From assembly GCF_000518985.1 (NCBI RefSeq), contig NZ_JAEQ01000013.1, forward strand, positions 62,001 to 126,000: a stretch of DNA of 64,000 nt, given 5' to 3'. Of the stretch, positions 36,589-46,192 are shown piece after piece. The notes beneath the pieces were generated by a model. It searched no databases. It was not told the origin of the DNA and was given only the letters and a program-made list of their open reading frames with translations. Within the stretch, counting starts at the first letter, position 1. Each line of letters starts with the position of its first letter. Both the position numbers and the translations under genes were made by a program. The DNA comes from Chelativorans sp. J32 (GTDB lineage Bacteria > Pseudomonadota > Alphaproteobacteria > Rhizobiales > Rhizobiaceae).

Positions 36589-37763
36589 CCACTACACTTC
36601 CGCCGCAAGGCGTCGGGCGCGATCTCCGGATCGACGCATTCCGGGGACTTGCGCTTCTGATGATCTTCATCAATCACGTCCCGGGAAACGCTTTCGAGAA
36701 CTTCACCTCGCGCAATTTCGGCTTTTCGGATGCTGCGGAAGCCTTCGTGCTGATGTCCGGAATTGCGGTCGGGCTTGCCTATGCAAGGCTGTTTCGTGCC
36801 GGTGAGTATCTCAGAGGCTGCATGCGCGTCTGGCGGCGCGCCGGTACCTTGTACGTGGCGCATATCGTCAGCACGGCGATCGCCATCGCGATCCTGGCCG
36901 GGGGCGTCGTCTTCCTGAACACGATCGACGTGCTCCCGCGGGTCAACTTCACCCCGCTCTTGGAGCAGCCGCTCAAGACCATGGTGGGCCTGCCGCTCCT
37001 TACGCACCAGCTCGGCTATCTCAACATCTTGCCGATGTATGCGGCGCTTCTCGTGATCTCGCCCGTCTACATCCTTATCGGCCTGTGGAACCGGCTCGGC
37101 CTGGTGGCGGTCGCCATCGTGGTTTGGATCATGGCAGGCACTTTCCGCATCAACCTTCCCAACTACCCGCTTCCCGGCGGCTGGTTCTTCAACCCGGTCA
37201 GTTGGCAGTTGATCTATGCCATAGGCATTGCCGGCGGGCTTGCCATGATCCACAAGCGCCGGCTGGTAGGCTATCACGGCTGGCTGTTCTCGGCCTGCCT
37301 GTTCTATCTCGGCTTCGCCTTCGTTTGGGTGCAGTTCCGGCTGGGAGCCCTGCCGTTCGCCAGCTATCTGCCCTTCTATGTCGGCGGAATGGACAAGACC
37401 TTCCTTGCGCTCCCCCGTTTGCTGCACGTGCTGGCGCTGACCTATGTCTTGACCAATCTGGTGGCCGTCTCACGCCTTATGGCAGGTCCGGCATTCCGTG
37501 CCATAAGATTGATCGGGCAGCATAGCCTTGCTGTTTTTACCGTCGGGACGGTTCTCTCGATCGCATTGCAGGTCCTGCGCGCGCGTTTCGATACGAGTGC
37601 GATGGAGGATGCCGCGCTTCTGACGGGAGGCATCCTCATCCAGTACTGGATCGCCCGCTTCCTCGCCGCAACCTCGGAGAAGAAGCGCGGCGCAGCAGAG
37701 CCTGCCGGATCCAGGGAACCGAGCTTGGCGGATTCCCGTGCCAGACAAGCCGTGCGGGGCTAG
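36585..37763 (+). CDS. opgC: OpgC-type membrane acyltransferase
   Basis: 392 residues with about ten membrane helices and the OpgC block DLRIDAFRGLALLMIFINHVPGN at residues 12-34, where the conserved His of the acyltransferase-3-like fold lies. OpgC adds succinyl groups to periplasmic glucans (shown for E. coli and Rhodobacter). The start ATG overlaps the opgH stop by four bases. The protein ends with a polar, Ala/Arg-rich tail. Together with opgG/D and opgH it completes backbone synthesis plus decoration. Confidence 0.88.
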   Translation: MTTTLPPQGVGRDLRIDAFRGLALLMIFINHVPGNAFENFTSRNFGFSDAAEAFVLMSGIAVGLAYARLFRAGEYLRGCMRVWRRAGTLYVAHIVSTAIAIAILAGGVVFLNTIDVLPRVNFTPLLEQPLKTMVGLPLLTHQLGYLNILPMYAALLVISPVYILIGLWNRLGLVAVAIVVWIMAGTFRINLPNYPLPGGWFFNPVSWQLIYAIGIAGGLAMIHKRRLVGYHGWLFSACLFYLGFAFVWVQFRLGALPFASYLPFYVGGMDKTFLALPRLLHVLALTYVLTNLVAVSRLMAGPAFRAIRLIGQHSLAVFTVGTVLSIALQVLRARFDTSAMEDAALLTGGILIQYWIARFLAATSEKKRGAAEPAGSREPSLADSRARQAVRG

Positions 37764-37806
37764 TCTGGTCCAGTTCTAATGAGAGGCTATGCGAATCCTG
37801 CCTGCG

Positions 37807-39072
37807 CTAAAGCCAGTCGGGCAGGGAATCCAGCGCGATCAGCTCTTCATAGGTCTGCCGCGGTCGCACGACGTGAAAGCGATCGCCGTTGACCAGCACT
37901 TCCGGAACCAGCAGCCTTGAATTGTAAGTGCTTGCCTGCACCGCGCCATAGGCTCCGGCGGTGCCGATGGCGATCAGGGCGCCCGGTTCCATTCTGGCAA
38001 GATCGCGGTCGAGCGCGAGGAAATCCCCCGTCTCGCAAACGGGCCCTACTACATCGGCCTTGAGCCGGGGCGCATCCGGCGCCGGTTCGACGACGGGCCG
38101 GATCGTGTGATAGGCGTCGTAGAGGGTCGGGCGTATCAGGTCGTTCATCGCAGCGTCGACGATCAGGAAGTTCTTAGCTTCGCCTTCCTTTACATAGAGC
38201 ACCTGCGAAACCAGGATGCCCGCATTGCCAACGATGAGACGACCGGGCTCGAAAATCACTTTCACGCCCAGCCGCGTCACGTGCCTGCGCACCACCTCCG
38301 CATAGGCATCGGGCAGCGGGGGCGGCTCGTTGTCTTCCCGGTAGGGAACACCAAGTCCACCTCCGAGATCCACGTGATTGATGGCGTGCCCGTCAGCCCG
38401 AAGGGTCTCCGTCAGCTCCGTCAGAAGAGCGAAAGCCTGGTCGAAGGGCTGCAGCTCGGTGATTTGGCTGCCGATATGCATATCGATGCCGGTCACCTTC
38501 AGGCCAGGGAGGGCTGCCGCGCTGGCATATGCCTGCCGAGCGTCCTTCCAGGGGATGCCGAACTTGTTTTCGGACTTGCCGGTGGAAATCTTCTTATGCG
38601 TCCTGGCGTCTACGTCAGGATTGATGCGCAGGGAAACGGGCGCCTCCAATCCAAGAGCCTGCGCGCGGGCGGAGAGCAGCTGGAGCTCGGGCAGCGATTC
38701 CACGTTGAAGCACAGGATGCCCGCAGCGAGAGCGAAATCCATCTCTTCAGCTGTTTTGCCGACGCCGGAGAACAGGATCTTGCCGGCCGGAATTCCGGCC
38801 GCCAAAGCGCGGCGAAGCTCGCCTTGCGAAACGACATCCGCTCCGGCACCCAGATTTCCGAGCGTCTTCAGCACCGCCTGGTTTGAGTTGGCCTTCATGG
38901 CGTAGCAGACGAGCGCGTCGAGACCGGAAAGCGCTTCGGAAAACACCCGGTAATGCCGCGTCAGCGTAGCTGTCGAGTAACAGTAGAATGGTGTTCCAAC
39001 AGAGGCCGCAATACGCGGCACCGGAACGTCTTCGGCGTGCAGCATGCCGTCGCGATATTCGAAGTGGTTCAC
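37807..39072 (-). CDS. lysA: Diaminopimelate decarboxylase
   Basis: PLP enzyme making L-lysine from meso-diaminopimelate. The 421 residues have the Schiff-base Lys60 in CYAMKANSNQ, FSGVGKTAEEM, the phosphate-binding GGGLGVPY, EPGRLIVGNAG and the dimer-interface active site GPVCETGDF. Normal length (family about 420). It is the last gene of the argH-lptM-lysA run, a conserved Rhizobiales order. Confidence 0.95.
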   Translation of the reverse strand: MNHFEYRDGMLHAEDVPVPRIAASVGTPFYCYSTATLTRHYRVFSEALSGLDALVCYAMKANSNQAVLKTLGNLGAGADVVSQGELRRALAAGIPAGKILFSGVGKTAEEMDFALAAGILCFNVESLPELQLLSARAQALGLEAPVSLRINPDVDARTHKKISTGKSENKFGIPWKDARQAYASAAALPGLKVTGIDMHIGSQITELQPFDQAFALLTELTETLRADGHAINHVDLGGGLGVPYREDNEPPPLPDAYAEVVRRHVTRLGVKVIFEPGRLIVGNAGILVSQVLYVKEGEAKNFLIVDAAMNDLIRPTLYDAYHTIRPVVEPAPDAPRLKADVVGPVCETGDFLALDRDLARMEPGALIAIGTAGAYGAVQASTYNSRLLVPEVLVNGDRFHVVRPRQTYEELIALDSLPDWL

Positions 39073-39100
39073 TTCAAGAGCTTTCTAACTCAGCGTCGGC

Positions 39101-39304
39101 TTAAAGCAGCCGGTCGAGGATGAACGGGCGATCTTCGACGGGCTTTTGCGGCTCGGGCGGAACAGGCTGGTTGTTGCGCTCGGCCTCTCGCCGCGCTTCG
39201 ACGGCCGCCTCGTAGGGCGTATCAAGCGGGCCTTTGCGGCCACAGGCCGAGAGCCCGACTGCGAGGCCGAGCACAAGAAGGGTGAGCGTTGCCTGTGCTT
39301 TCAT
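39101..39304 (-). CDS. lptM: LptM-like lipoprotein (YifL family)
   Basis: 67 residues: lipoprotein signal MKAQATLTLLVLGLAVG with lipobox LSAC (Cys21), then the defining GRKGPLDTP motif right after the lipidated Cys. LptM assists LptD oxidation and assembly of the LPS translocon in the outer membrane in E. coli. The tail is charged and Pro-rich (PPEPQKPVEDRP). Lies between argH and lysA, all on the same strand. Confidence 0.88.
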   Translation of the reverse strand: MKAQATLTLLVLGLAVGLSACGRKGPLDTPYEAAVEARREAERNNQPVPPEPQKPVEDRPFILDRLL

Positions 39305-39337
39305 TGCCGTCCGATCCGTTGCAAATTCTTGAGGGTT

Positions 39338-40759
39338 TTAGCTGTTTTTCTCCGGCCTTGCATCCCGTTTCAGGCGTTTGCGCCAATAGCGGATTTGCCG
39401 GCGCACCTCGGTTGGAGCCGTGCCGCCGTAGGACGTGCGGCTTTTCACGGAATTGCCGACCGAAAGAACGGAATAGACGTCTTGCGTAATGGCCGGATGG
39501 ATCGCCTGCAAGTCCGAGAGCGGGAGCTTTTCCAGGGCGCATTTGCGCTCCTCGGCCAATGCCACCGCCCGTCCGGTCACGTGATGCGCCTCGCGGAACG
39601 GCAGGCCCGCTTCCCTTACCAGCCAGTCGGCGAGATCGGTGGCAGTGGAGAAGCCGCTGCCAGCGGCCCGCTTCATGGCGGCCGCGTTCACCTCCATATC
39701 GCCCACCATGCCGGTCATGGCGGCCAGCATCAGGTCGAGCGTCTCGGCCGTGTCGAAGACCGCCTCCTTATCCTCCTGCATGTCCTTGGAATAGGCCAGC
39801 GGGAGCCCCTTCATCACGGTCAAGAGGCCGATCAGATGCCCGTTGACGCGCCCACTCTTGGCGCGGATCAGCTCAGCTGCGTCCGGGTTCTTCTTCTGCG
39901 GCATGATGGAGGAGCCGGTCGAAAACGCGTCAGACAGGCGGATGAAGCCGAATTGCGGTGTCGACCAGATGACGATCTCCTCGGCGAGCCGGGAAAGATG
40001 TGTGCCGCAAATGGAGGCGATGGCAAGGAATTCCAGCGCGAAATCGCGGTCCGAAACCGTATCGATGGAGTTTCGCGTCGGCTCCCGGAAGCCAAGAGCC
40101 TTTGCCGTCATCTGCCGGTCAATCGGGAAGCCCGTGCCTGCCAGCGCCGCCGCACCCAGGGGGCATTCGTCAAGCCGCTCGATCGCATCGCGCACGCGGC
40201 TTCGGTCGCGTCCGAACATCTCCACATAAGCCATCAAGTGATGGCCGAAGGTGACCGGCTGCGCCGTTTGCAGATGCGTGAAGCCCGGCATCACGGTTGC
40301 CGCGTGCTCCTCGGCACGGGTGAGAAAGGCTTCGATCAGCCGGCCCAGCGCGGCATCGACGCGTTGAAGTTCCTCCTTCACCCAAAGGCGGAAGTCGACC
40401 GCCACCTGGTCGTTGCGGGAACGTGCCGTGTGCAGCCGGCCAGCGGCCGGTCCGATCAGCTCGGCAAGCCGTGCCTCGACATTCATGTGAATGTCCTCGA
40501 GCCTCGTCGAAAACTCGAACTTCCCGTCCTCGATCTCTGACAGGATCGTGTTCAGCCCGTGAGCGATCTTCCGTTCATCCTCGGCGGAGATTATGCCAGT
40601 CTCGGCGAGCATCGCCGCGTGGGCGAGGCTGCCTCGGATGTCCTGGGCGTAAAGCTTCTTGTCGAAACCGATCGAAGCGTTGATCGCTTCCATGATGGCA
40701 TCGGGACCTGAGGCAAAACGTCCGCCCCACATGCGGTTGCTGGCTTTGTTCTCGTTCAT
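39338..40759 (-). CDS. argH: Argininosuccinate lyase
   Basis: Last step of arginine synthesis, splitting argininosuccinate into arginine and fumarate. The 473 residues start [20 protein letters not shown] and contain [26 protein letters not shown] and the fumarase-superfamily loop [12 protein letters not shown]. Intact and of normal length. Divergent from tlpA with 27 bp between starts, so the two promoters must overlap or lie inside the genes. Confidence 0.96.
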   Translation of the reverse strand: MNENKASNRMWGGRFASGPDAIMEAINASIGFDKKLYAQDIRGSLAHAAMLAETGIISAEDERKIAHGLNTILSEIEDGKFEFSTRLEDIHMNVEARLAELIGPAAGRLHTARSRNDQVAVDFRLWVKEELQRVDAALGRLIEAFLTRAEEHAATVMPGFTHLQTAQPVTFGHHLMAYVEMFGRDRSRVRDAIERLDECPLGAAALAGTGFPIDRQMTAKALGFREPTRNSIDTVSDRDFALEFLAIASICGTHLSRLAEEIVIWSTPQFGFIRLSDAFSTGSSIMPQKKNPDAAELIRAKSGRVNGHLIGLLTVMKGLPLAYSKDMQEDKEAVFDTAETLDLMLAAMTGMVGDMEVNAAAMKRAAGSGFSTATDLADWLVREAGLPFREAHHVTGRAVALAEERKCALEKLPLSDLQAIHPAITQDVYSVLSVGNSVKSRTSYGGTAPTEVRRQIRYWRKRLKRDARPEKNS

Positions 40760-40786
40760 CGTGGTAACCGGGCGCTGGAGTAAGAA

Positions 40787-41458
40787 ATGCCGATGATGAA
40801 GAAATTTCCAGCGTTTGGTCTGGTCGCGCTTTCCGCGGTCGCAGGCATCATCGCCGGGGTGACTGCCCTATACGTGATCGGTGGCCCGGATGGCAACATC
40901 GCTGCGGGAATCACCGGGGAAACCGCCGCCTGTAGCGCCAAGCTCGAAAGAGCCCAGGCCTTGTCCCCTGTTATTGGAGGGGAGGTGGCCGCGATGTTAC
41001 CTGCCGAGGAGGCGCAGTCGCTCGAAGACCTTCGTTTCAACGGTCCGGACGGCCAGCCAATGACCGTGGCCGATCTTTCCGGCAAAACGGTGCTCGTCAA
41101 TCTCTGGGCGACATGGTGCGTGCCCTGCCGCACGGAAATGCCGGCGCTCGATGCGCTGGAAAGCGAAATGGGCTCGGACCGTTTCGAAGTGGTGGCTATC
41201 AATGTGGACCGCGGCGACGACGAGAAGCCGAAGGCGTTCCTGCAGGAAACCGGCATCAAATCCCTCGCCTATTATCGCGACAGTTCGATGGGCGTCTTCA
41301 ATGACCTGAAGACGCGCGGGCTGGCGCTCGGCCTGCCGGTCACCTTGCTACTTGATGAGGATGGCTGCCTGCTCGCGCATATGAACGGCCCCGCCGAATG
41401 GGCGAGCGAAGACGCGAAGAAGCTTATCGAGGCCGCGCTACCTCCCTCGGGGAGCTGA
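40787..41458 (+). CDS. tlpA: TlpA family thiol:disulfide oxidoreductase
   Basis: 223 residues. An N-terminal membrane anchor (about 8-32) places a thioredoxin fold in the periplasm. The active site WCVPC (C111, C114) follows TVLVNLWAT. The region before the fold is longer than in plain thioredoxins and includes [16 protein letters not shown], as in TlpA/CycY proteins used in cytochrome c and cytochrome oxidase maturation. GGAG precedes the ATG by six bases. The position divergent from argH is conserved in Rhizobiales. Confidence 0.9.
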   Translation: MPMMKKFPAFGLVALSAVAGIIAGVTALYVIGGPDGNIAAGITGETAACSAKLERAQALSPVIGGEVAAMLPAEEAQSLEDLRFNGPDGQPMTVADLSGKTVLVNLWATWCVPCRTEMPALDALESEMGSDRFEVVAINVDRGDDEKPKAFLQETGIKSLAYYRDSSMGVFNDLKTRGLALGLPVTLLLDEDGCLLAHMNGPAEWASEDAKKLIEAALPPSGS

Positions 41459-41511
41459 GCGGTTTGCGCCATTTTCCGCTGCGGGCTATCATTCCGCATC
41501 GGAGGTGAACC

Positions 41512-41865
41512 ATGCGAAGCCTGTTCATCCAAGCTGCGGTCCTCGCCGCGCTCACTTCGGCCGCTGGCGCCGCCGAATTGGTGATCGACTTGCCCGGCGA
41601 CATCCCGGTGGAGCGGGTCGCGGTGAATTATGACTGCGGCGGAACGCCCATGTCGGTCGAATATGTAAATGCGGGGCCGGTTTCTCTCGCCGTTTTCGAC
41701 TATGAAGGCGAACCGGTGGTTGCCTCCGCGGGTATCGCCGCCTCTGGCGTTCGCTACGCTGGCGGAAAGCTGATCTGGTGGACGAAGGGGGCTTCCGCAT
41801 CGCTCTATGACCTAACGGAAGGCGAGGACGCCGCGCCCATCGCCGAATGCACGGAGAAATCCTGA
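41512..41865 (+). CDS. MliC/PliC-like C-type lysozyme inhibitor
   Basis: 117 residues with a cleavable signal peptide (cut near AAGA-A at 20). The mature part has the MliC pattern: an early YDCGGTPMSVEY strand with a Cys, SGVRYAGGKLIWWTKGASASLYD (the G-x-R-Y and W-x-K-G-x-x-A-x-L blocks that reach into lysozyme's active site), and a final Cys near the C-terminus that probably forms a disulfide with the first. There is no lipobox, so it is the soluble periplasmic type. GGAGG precedes the ATG. Placed between tlpA and the acyl-CoA dehydrogenase gene, likely on its own. Confidence 0.8.
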   Translation: MRSLFIQAAVLAALTSAAGAAELVIDLPGDIPVERVAVNYDCGGTPMSVEYVNAGPVSLAVFDYEGEPVVASAGIAASGVRYAGGKLIWWTKGASASLYDLTEGEDAAPIAECTEKS

Positions 41866-41939
41866 GGTTAACGTCTCTGCCGGAACCGCATAGCCGCGGC
41901 GAGCTTTGCTGCTATAGTTCCGCATGACGGAGGGCAGCC

Positions 41940-44216
41940 ATGGATTTCAGCAGGTTCCGCCGCGAAAAGCTCACTGCGCCCATTTTCGATTGGGCCTCCC
42001 GCATCATGCCGCCGATCTCGGCCACCGAGCGGGAAGCCATCGATGCGGGTACGGTCTGGTGGGACGGCGCGCTCTTCACCGGCAATCCCGATTGGAACGA
42101 GCTCCTTGCCATGCCGCCTGCGAGGCTTTCCGCCGAAGAGCAGGCCTTCATGGACGGGCCGGTGCGCGAGCTCTGCGCAATGGTGAATGATTGGGAGCTC
42201 AACTGGCGGGACAGGGACCTTCCAAAGGAGGTCTGGGATTTCATGCGAGAGAAGAAGTTCTTCGGCATGATCATCCCGAAAAAATATGGCGGCCTGGGCT
42301 TTTCCAATACCGCCCATTCCGAAGTGGTTCGCACGGTTTCGTCCGCAAGCGTGATGGCAGGCGTGAGCGTCATGGTTCCGAATTCGCTCGGGCCCGGCGA
42401 GCTTCTCATGCATTTCGGCACCGACGAGCAGCGGGATTATTGGCTGCCGCGGCTGGCGGATGGTCGTGAAATTCCCTGTTTCGGCCTCACCTCGCCCCAT
42501 GCAGGTTCGGATGCCGCGGCCATGACGGACACTGGAGTGGTAGAATATGGCCTGTGGCAAGGAGAGAAGACGCTCGGTATCAGGCTCAATTTCCACAAGC
42601 GCTACATCACACTTGGGCCGATCGCGACCGTGATGGGCCTTGCCTTCAAAATGCGCGACCCGCAGAACCTGCTCGGGCGCGGCGAGGAACTGGGCATTAC
42701 GGTGGTGTTGCTTCCGACCGACACGCCGGGCGTTTCGCATGGCGAGCGGCATATCCCGCTGTTCACTTTTTTCCAGAATGGCCCGCTCTACGGCAAGGAC
42801 GTATTCGTGCCGCTCGACTGCATTTTAGGCGGCGAAAAGCAGATCGGTCAGGGTTGGACCATGCTGATGACCGCGCTTGCCGCGGGGCGCAGCATTTCGC
42901 TGCCCTCCCAATCGGCCGCCTCCGCCGCCATGTGCGCCAGGGCCAGCGGCGCTTACGCACGGATCCGCACGCAGTTCAACGTTCCCATCGGGCTTTTCGA
43001 GGGGGTGCAGGTGCCGCTCGCGGAAATGGCGGCAAATGCCTATTTGATCGATGCCGGAAGGCGGCTGACGCTTGCCGCCCTTGATCACGGTCACCGCCCG
43101 TCCGTGCTTTCCGCTATCATGAAGTATCATGCCACCGAGCGCATGCGCCGGTCGATGACGCATGCGATGGATGTGCATGGCGGCAAGGGCATCATAGAGG
43201 GCCCGCGTAATTACCTGGCCGCGGGCTATCGCTCCGTGCCTATCGGCATTACGGTCGAGGGCGCGAATATCCTCACCCGCAATCTGATGATTTTCGGCCA
43301 GGGCGCGATCCGCTCCCATCCCTTCATGCTCAAGGAATTGCTGGCGCTCTCGGATAGCGACAAAAAGCGCGGGCTCGATGCGTTCGACGACGTCTTCTGG
43401 AAGCATGCCGCCCATGCGGTGAAGAATGCCGGTCGCGCGTTCCTTCGGGGCTGGTCGGGAGGCCTGATCGGGCCCGCCCCGCGCGGAGCGGCAATGCCCC
43501 GGTACTGGAGGAAACTGTCACGCCATTCGGCGGCCTTCGCGCTGACGGCAGACCTGGCGCTTCTCACTCTGGGAGGCGCTTTGAAGCGCAAGGAGATGCT
43601 TTCCGCCCGCCTGGGCGATATCCTTGCGGAGCTTTACCTGCTCGGCGCGGTGCTGAAGCGCTTCGAGGATGAAGGCCGGCAGCCGGACGACCGACCGATC
43701 ATCGATTATCTGATGCGGGAAGGTGAAAGCCGCATTGCCACCGCGTTTCGCGGTGTGCTGGACAATCTGCCGGCGCGCTGGGCAGCATGGCTCATCCGTT
43801 TTCTCGCCTTCCCCTTCGGCGTGCCCGATCCCGTGCCGTCCGACCGGCTCGTGACAAGGCTGGCGGAGATTCTGATGAAACCTTCAACTCAGCGCGACCG
43901 GCTGACTCCGGCGCTCTATCTCGGCGAGGGTCATGCCGAGCATCCCATCAAGGACCTGGAGGAAGCCTTTCGCCTGGTCACCGAGGCTGCGCCCATTGAA
44001 AAGAGGATGCGGAATGAGCGGGTCCATGACGCAAACCTGGCTCTTGAGAGGGGTATCATTTCTCACGCGCAACGAGACTTGCTCGCAAGAGCGCAGGCGG
44101 CCGCGGATAAGGTCGTCGCGGTGGACGCTTTCCTGATGGCGGAAATCTCCCCGATTGCCGCTCAACATAGGCGAGCGGCGAGAGAACGCGAGAATGAAGC
44201 TTCTGTAGTGAAGTAG
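41940..44216 (+). CDS. FadE-type acyl-CoA dehydrogenase
   Basis: 758 residues, matching the long FadE class and not the 380-residue class. The acyl-CoA dehydrogenase core shows FFGMIIPKKYGGLGFS, PCFGLTSPHAGSDAA, GWTMLMTALAAGRSISLP and DVHGGKGIIEGPRNYLAAGYR, and the C-terminal ~250 residues fit the DUF1974 extension unique to FadE. It catalyses the first, FAD-dependent step of fatty acid beta-oxidation. Electrons would pass to ETF, whose genes lie just downstream on the opposite strand with hbd between. The membrane-associated N-terminus of E. coli FadE is missing here. Confidence 0.89.
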   Translation: MDFSRFRREKLTAPIFDWASRIMPPISATEREAIDAGTVWWDGALFTGNPDWNELLAMPPARLSAEEQAFMDGPVRELCAMVNDWELNWRDRDLPKEVWDFMREKKFFGMIIPKKYGGLGFSNTAHSEVVRTVSSASVMAGVSVMVPNSLGPGELLMHFGTDEQRDYWLPRLADGREIPCFGLTSPHAGSDAAAMTDTGVVEYGLWQGEKTLGIRLNFHKRYITLGPIATVMGLAFKMRDPQNLLGRGEELGITVVLLPTDTPGVSHGERHIPLFTFFQNGPLYGKDVFVPLDCILGGEKQIGQGWTMLMTALAAGRSISLPSQSAASAAMCARASGAYARIRTQFNVPIGLFEGVQVPLAEMAANAYLIDAGRRLTLAALDHGHRPSVLSAIMKYHATERMRRSMTHAMDVHGGKGIIEGPRNYLAAGYRSVPIGITVEGANILTRNLMIFGQGAIRSHPFMLKELLALSDSDKKRGLDAFDDVFWKHAAHAVKNAGRAFLRGWSGGLIGPAPRGAAMPRYWRKLSRHSAAFALTADLALLTLGGALKRKEMLSARLGDILAELYLLGAVLKRFEDEGRQPDDRPIIDYLMREGESRIATAFRGVLDNLPARWAAWLIRFLAFPFGVPDPVPSDRLVTRLAEILMKPSTQRDRLTPALYLGEGHAEHPIKDLEEAFRLVTEAAPIEKRMRNERVHDANLALERGIISHAQRDLLARAQAAADKVVAVDAFLMAEISPIAAQHRRAARERENEASVVK

Positions 44217-44243
44217 CGACTGGTCCGGATGCCGACCGAGAAA

Positions 44244-45125
44244 CTATCGGGTCGGTACCGGCGGGTCCTCGCGATAATCGTAGAAGCCGCGTCCGGTCTT
44301 GCGGCCCAGCCATCCTGCCTCGACATATTTCACCAGGAGAGGGCACGGGCGGTATTTCGAATCCGCCAGTCCTTCGTAAAGCACCTGCATGATGGAAAGG
44401 CAGGTATCGAGGCCGATGAAATCCGCAAGTTGCAAGGGCCCCATGGGATGATTGGCGCCGAGCCGCATGGCGGTATCGATAGCCTCCACCGTTCCCACGC
44501 CCTCATAGAGCGTGTAGATCGCTTCGTTGATCATCGGAAGCAGGATGCGGTTGACGATGAAGGCCGGGAAATCTTCCGCGACCGTGATCGTCTTGTCGAG
44601 GCTTTCGACGAAGTTCTTCGCAAGCTCGAAGGTATGGTCTTCCGTCGCGATGCCGCGAATGACCTCGACGAGCTTCATCACCGGCACGGGATTCATAAAG
44701 TGAATGCCGATAAAGCGCTCGGGCCGATCGGTCTGAGCCGCAAGGCGCGTGATGGAGATGGACGAAGTGTTGGTGGCGAGCAGCGCTTCGGGATTCAGCA
44801 CGGGGCAGAGCTGGGCGAAGATCTTGCGCTTGACGGTCTCGTCTTCTGTCGCCGCCTCGATTACCAGATCGGCGTCGGAGAGGTCCTCCATGGTCTTCGC
44901 GGGCGCGATTCGGGAGAGCGCATCCTGCCGGACCTTTTCCTCCAGTTTGCCCGAATGAACGTGACGGGCCATATTGCCGCTTACCGTCGCGATTCCCGCT
45001 TCGATGCGTTCCGGCGAGATGTCGTAAAGCTTAACGCGATAGCCGGCGAGGGCCGCCACATGGGCGATCCCGCTTCCCATCTGTCCTGCGCCGACAACTC
45101 CAACCGTCCTGATGCTACCCGTCAT
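44244..45125 (-). CDS. 3-hydroxybutyryl-CoA dehydrogenase
   Basis: 293 residues of the short PaaH/Hbd type. The NAD-binding GAGQMGSGIA lies near 12-21; the catalytic His is in GIHFMNPVPVMKLVE; the C-terminal domain has GANHPMGPLQLADFIGLD and GRGFYDY. It oxidises 3-hydroxybutyryl-CoA to acetoacetyl-CoA, in beta-oxidation or polyhydroxybutyrate turnover. It follows etfBA in the usual alphaproteobacterial order, but a good terminator separates it from etfA, so it may have its own promoter. Confidence 0.93.
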   Translation of the reverse strand: MTGSIRTVGVVGAGQMGSGIAHVAALAGYRVKLYDISPERIEAGIATVSGNMARHVHSGKLEEKVRQDALSRIAPAKTMEDLSDADLVIEAATEDETVKRKIFAQLCPVLNPEALLATNTSSISITRLAAQTDRPERFIGIHFMNPVPVMKLVEVIRGIATEDHTFELAKNFVESLDKTITVAEDFPAFIVNRILLPMINEAIYTLYEGVGTVEAIDTAMRLGANHPMGPLQLADFIGLDTCLSIMQVLYEGLADSKYRPCPLLVKYVEAGWLGRKTGRGFYDYREDPPVPTR

Positions 45126-45177
45126 GTCCTCACCACAGCCTTCTGCTGCCGCATCGATTTGCTGCGCTGCAAACTAA

Positions 45178-45209
45178 AAGGGCGGAGTCGCTTCGTCTAC
45201 CCCGCCCTT
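45178..45209 (-). terminator. Intrinsic terminator downstream of etfA
   Basis: Read on the reverse strand, AAGGGCGG (45209-45202) pairs with CCGCCCTT (45185-45178) in an eight-base-pair stem with a 16-base loop, followed by TTTAGTTT. It begins 29 bases after the etfA stop and ends 52 bases before the hbd start. Confidence 0.75.
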
Positions 45210-45237
45210 CGCGATTCTGCATGCGCCTAGAAAATTG

Positions 45238-46167
45238 TCAAAGCGCCTTTTCGAGTTCCGGCAGGATCTGGAAAAGGTCACCCACGAGGCCGTAGTCGGC
45301 GACCTGGAAGATGGGCGCCTCTTCATCCTTGTTGATGGCCACGATCACCTTGGAATCTTTCATGCCGGCCAGGTGCTGGATGGCACCTGAGATGCCGCAG
45401 GCGATATAAAGGTCGGGCGCCACGACCTTGCCCGTCTGGCCCACCTGCCAATCATTGGGCGCGTAGCCGGCGTCCACCGCTGCGCGCGAAGCGCCGACTG
45501 CGGCACCGAGCTTGTCTGCCACGGGCAGGATGACCTCTTCGAACTTCTCGGCCGAACCGAGGGCCCGCCCACCGGAAATGATGATCCTGGCAGAGGTGAG
45601 CTCGGGACGGTCGCTCGCGGCAATGCGGTTTTCCACGAAACGCGATAGACCCTTGTCGGCTGCGGCTTCCACCGTTTCAATCTGGGCTGCGCCGCCTTCC
45701 TCGGCTGCCTGGAAGGAGGACGTACGCACGGTGACCACCCGCTTCGGATCCGAGGATTCCACCGTCTGTATGGCGTTGCCCGCATAGGTCGGGCGCTTGA
45801 ACGTGGTGGCATTCACCACCTCGATGACGTCCGACACCTGCATCACATCAAGCAGCGCCGCCACGCGCGGCAGCACGTTCTTGCCCATGGTCGTCGCCGG
45901 GGCCACGAAGGCGTCATAGCCGTCCGCCAAAGCCAGGATGGTATCTGCCAAGGGTTCGGCCAGCTGCTCCTTGAGCGCTTCGTTTTCGGCAAGAAGCACC
46001 TTGCGCACGCCGGCGAGCCTGGTAGCCGCTTCCGCTGCGGGCTTCGCGTTCTGGCCCGCCACGAGGATGTCGATATCGCCACCGATTGCCTTTGCGGCCG
46101 AAAGCGCCTTTGCGGTTTGATCGGAAAGCGCCTGGTTGTCGTGCTCGGCGATGAGGAGAATTGCCAT
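45238..46167 (-). CDS. etfA: Electron transfer flavoprotein subunit alpha
   Basis: FAD-carrying subunit of ETF, passing electrons from acyl-CoA dehydrogenases to ETF:ubiquinone oxidoreductase. The 309 residues show the C-terminal FAD domain: [62 protein letters not shown] and the terminal [14 protein letters not shown]. Normal length. It follows etfB by 25 bp on the same strand. Confidence 0.95.
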   Translation of the reverse strand: MAILLIAEHDNQALSDQTAKALSAAKAIGGDIDILVAGQNAKPAAEAATRLAGVRKVLLAENEALKEQLAEPLADTILALADGYDAFVAPATTMGKNVLPRVAALLDVMQVSDVIEVVNATTFKRPTYAGNAIQTVESSDPKRVVTVRTSSFQAAEEGGAAQIETVEAAADKGLSRFVENRIAASDRPELTSARIIISGGRALGSAEKFEEVILPVADKLGAAVGASRAAVDAGYAPNDWQVGQTGKVVAPDLYIACGISGAIQHLAGMKDSKVIVAINKDEEAPIFQVADYGLVGDLFQILPELEKAL

Positions 46168-46192
46168 TGTTCTTGTCCTTTCTATCGCGAGA

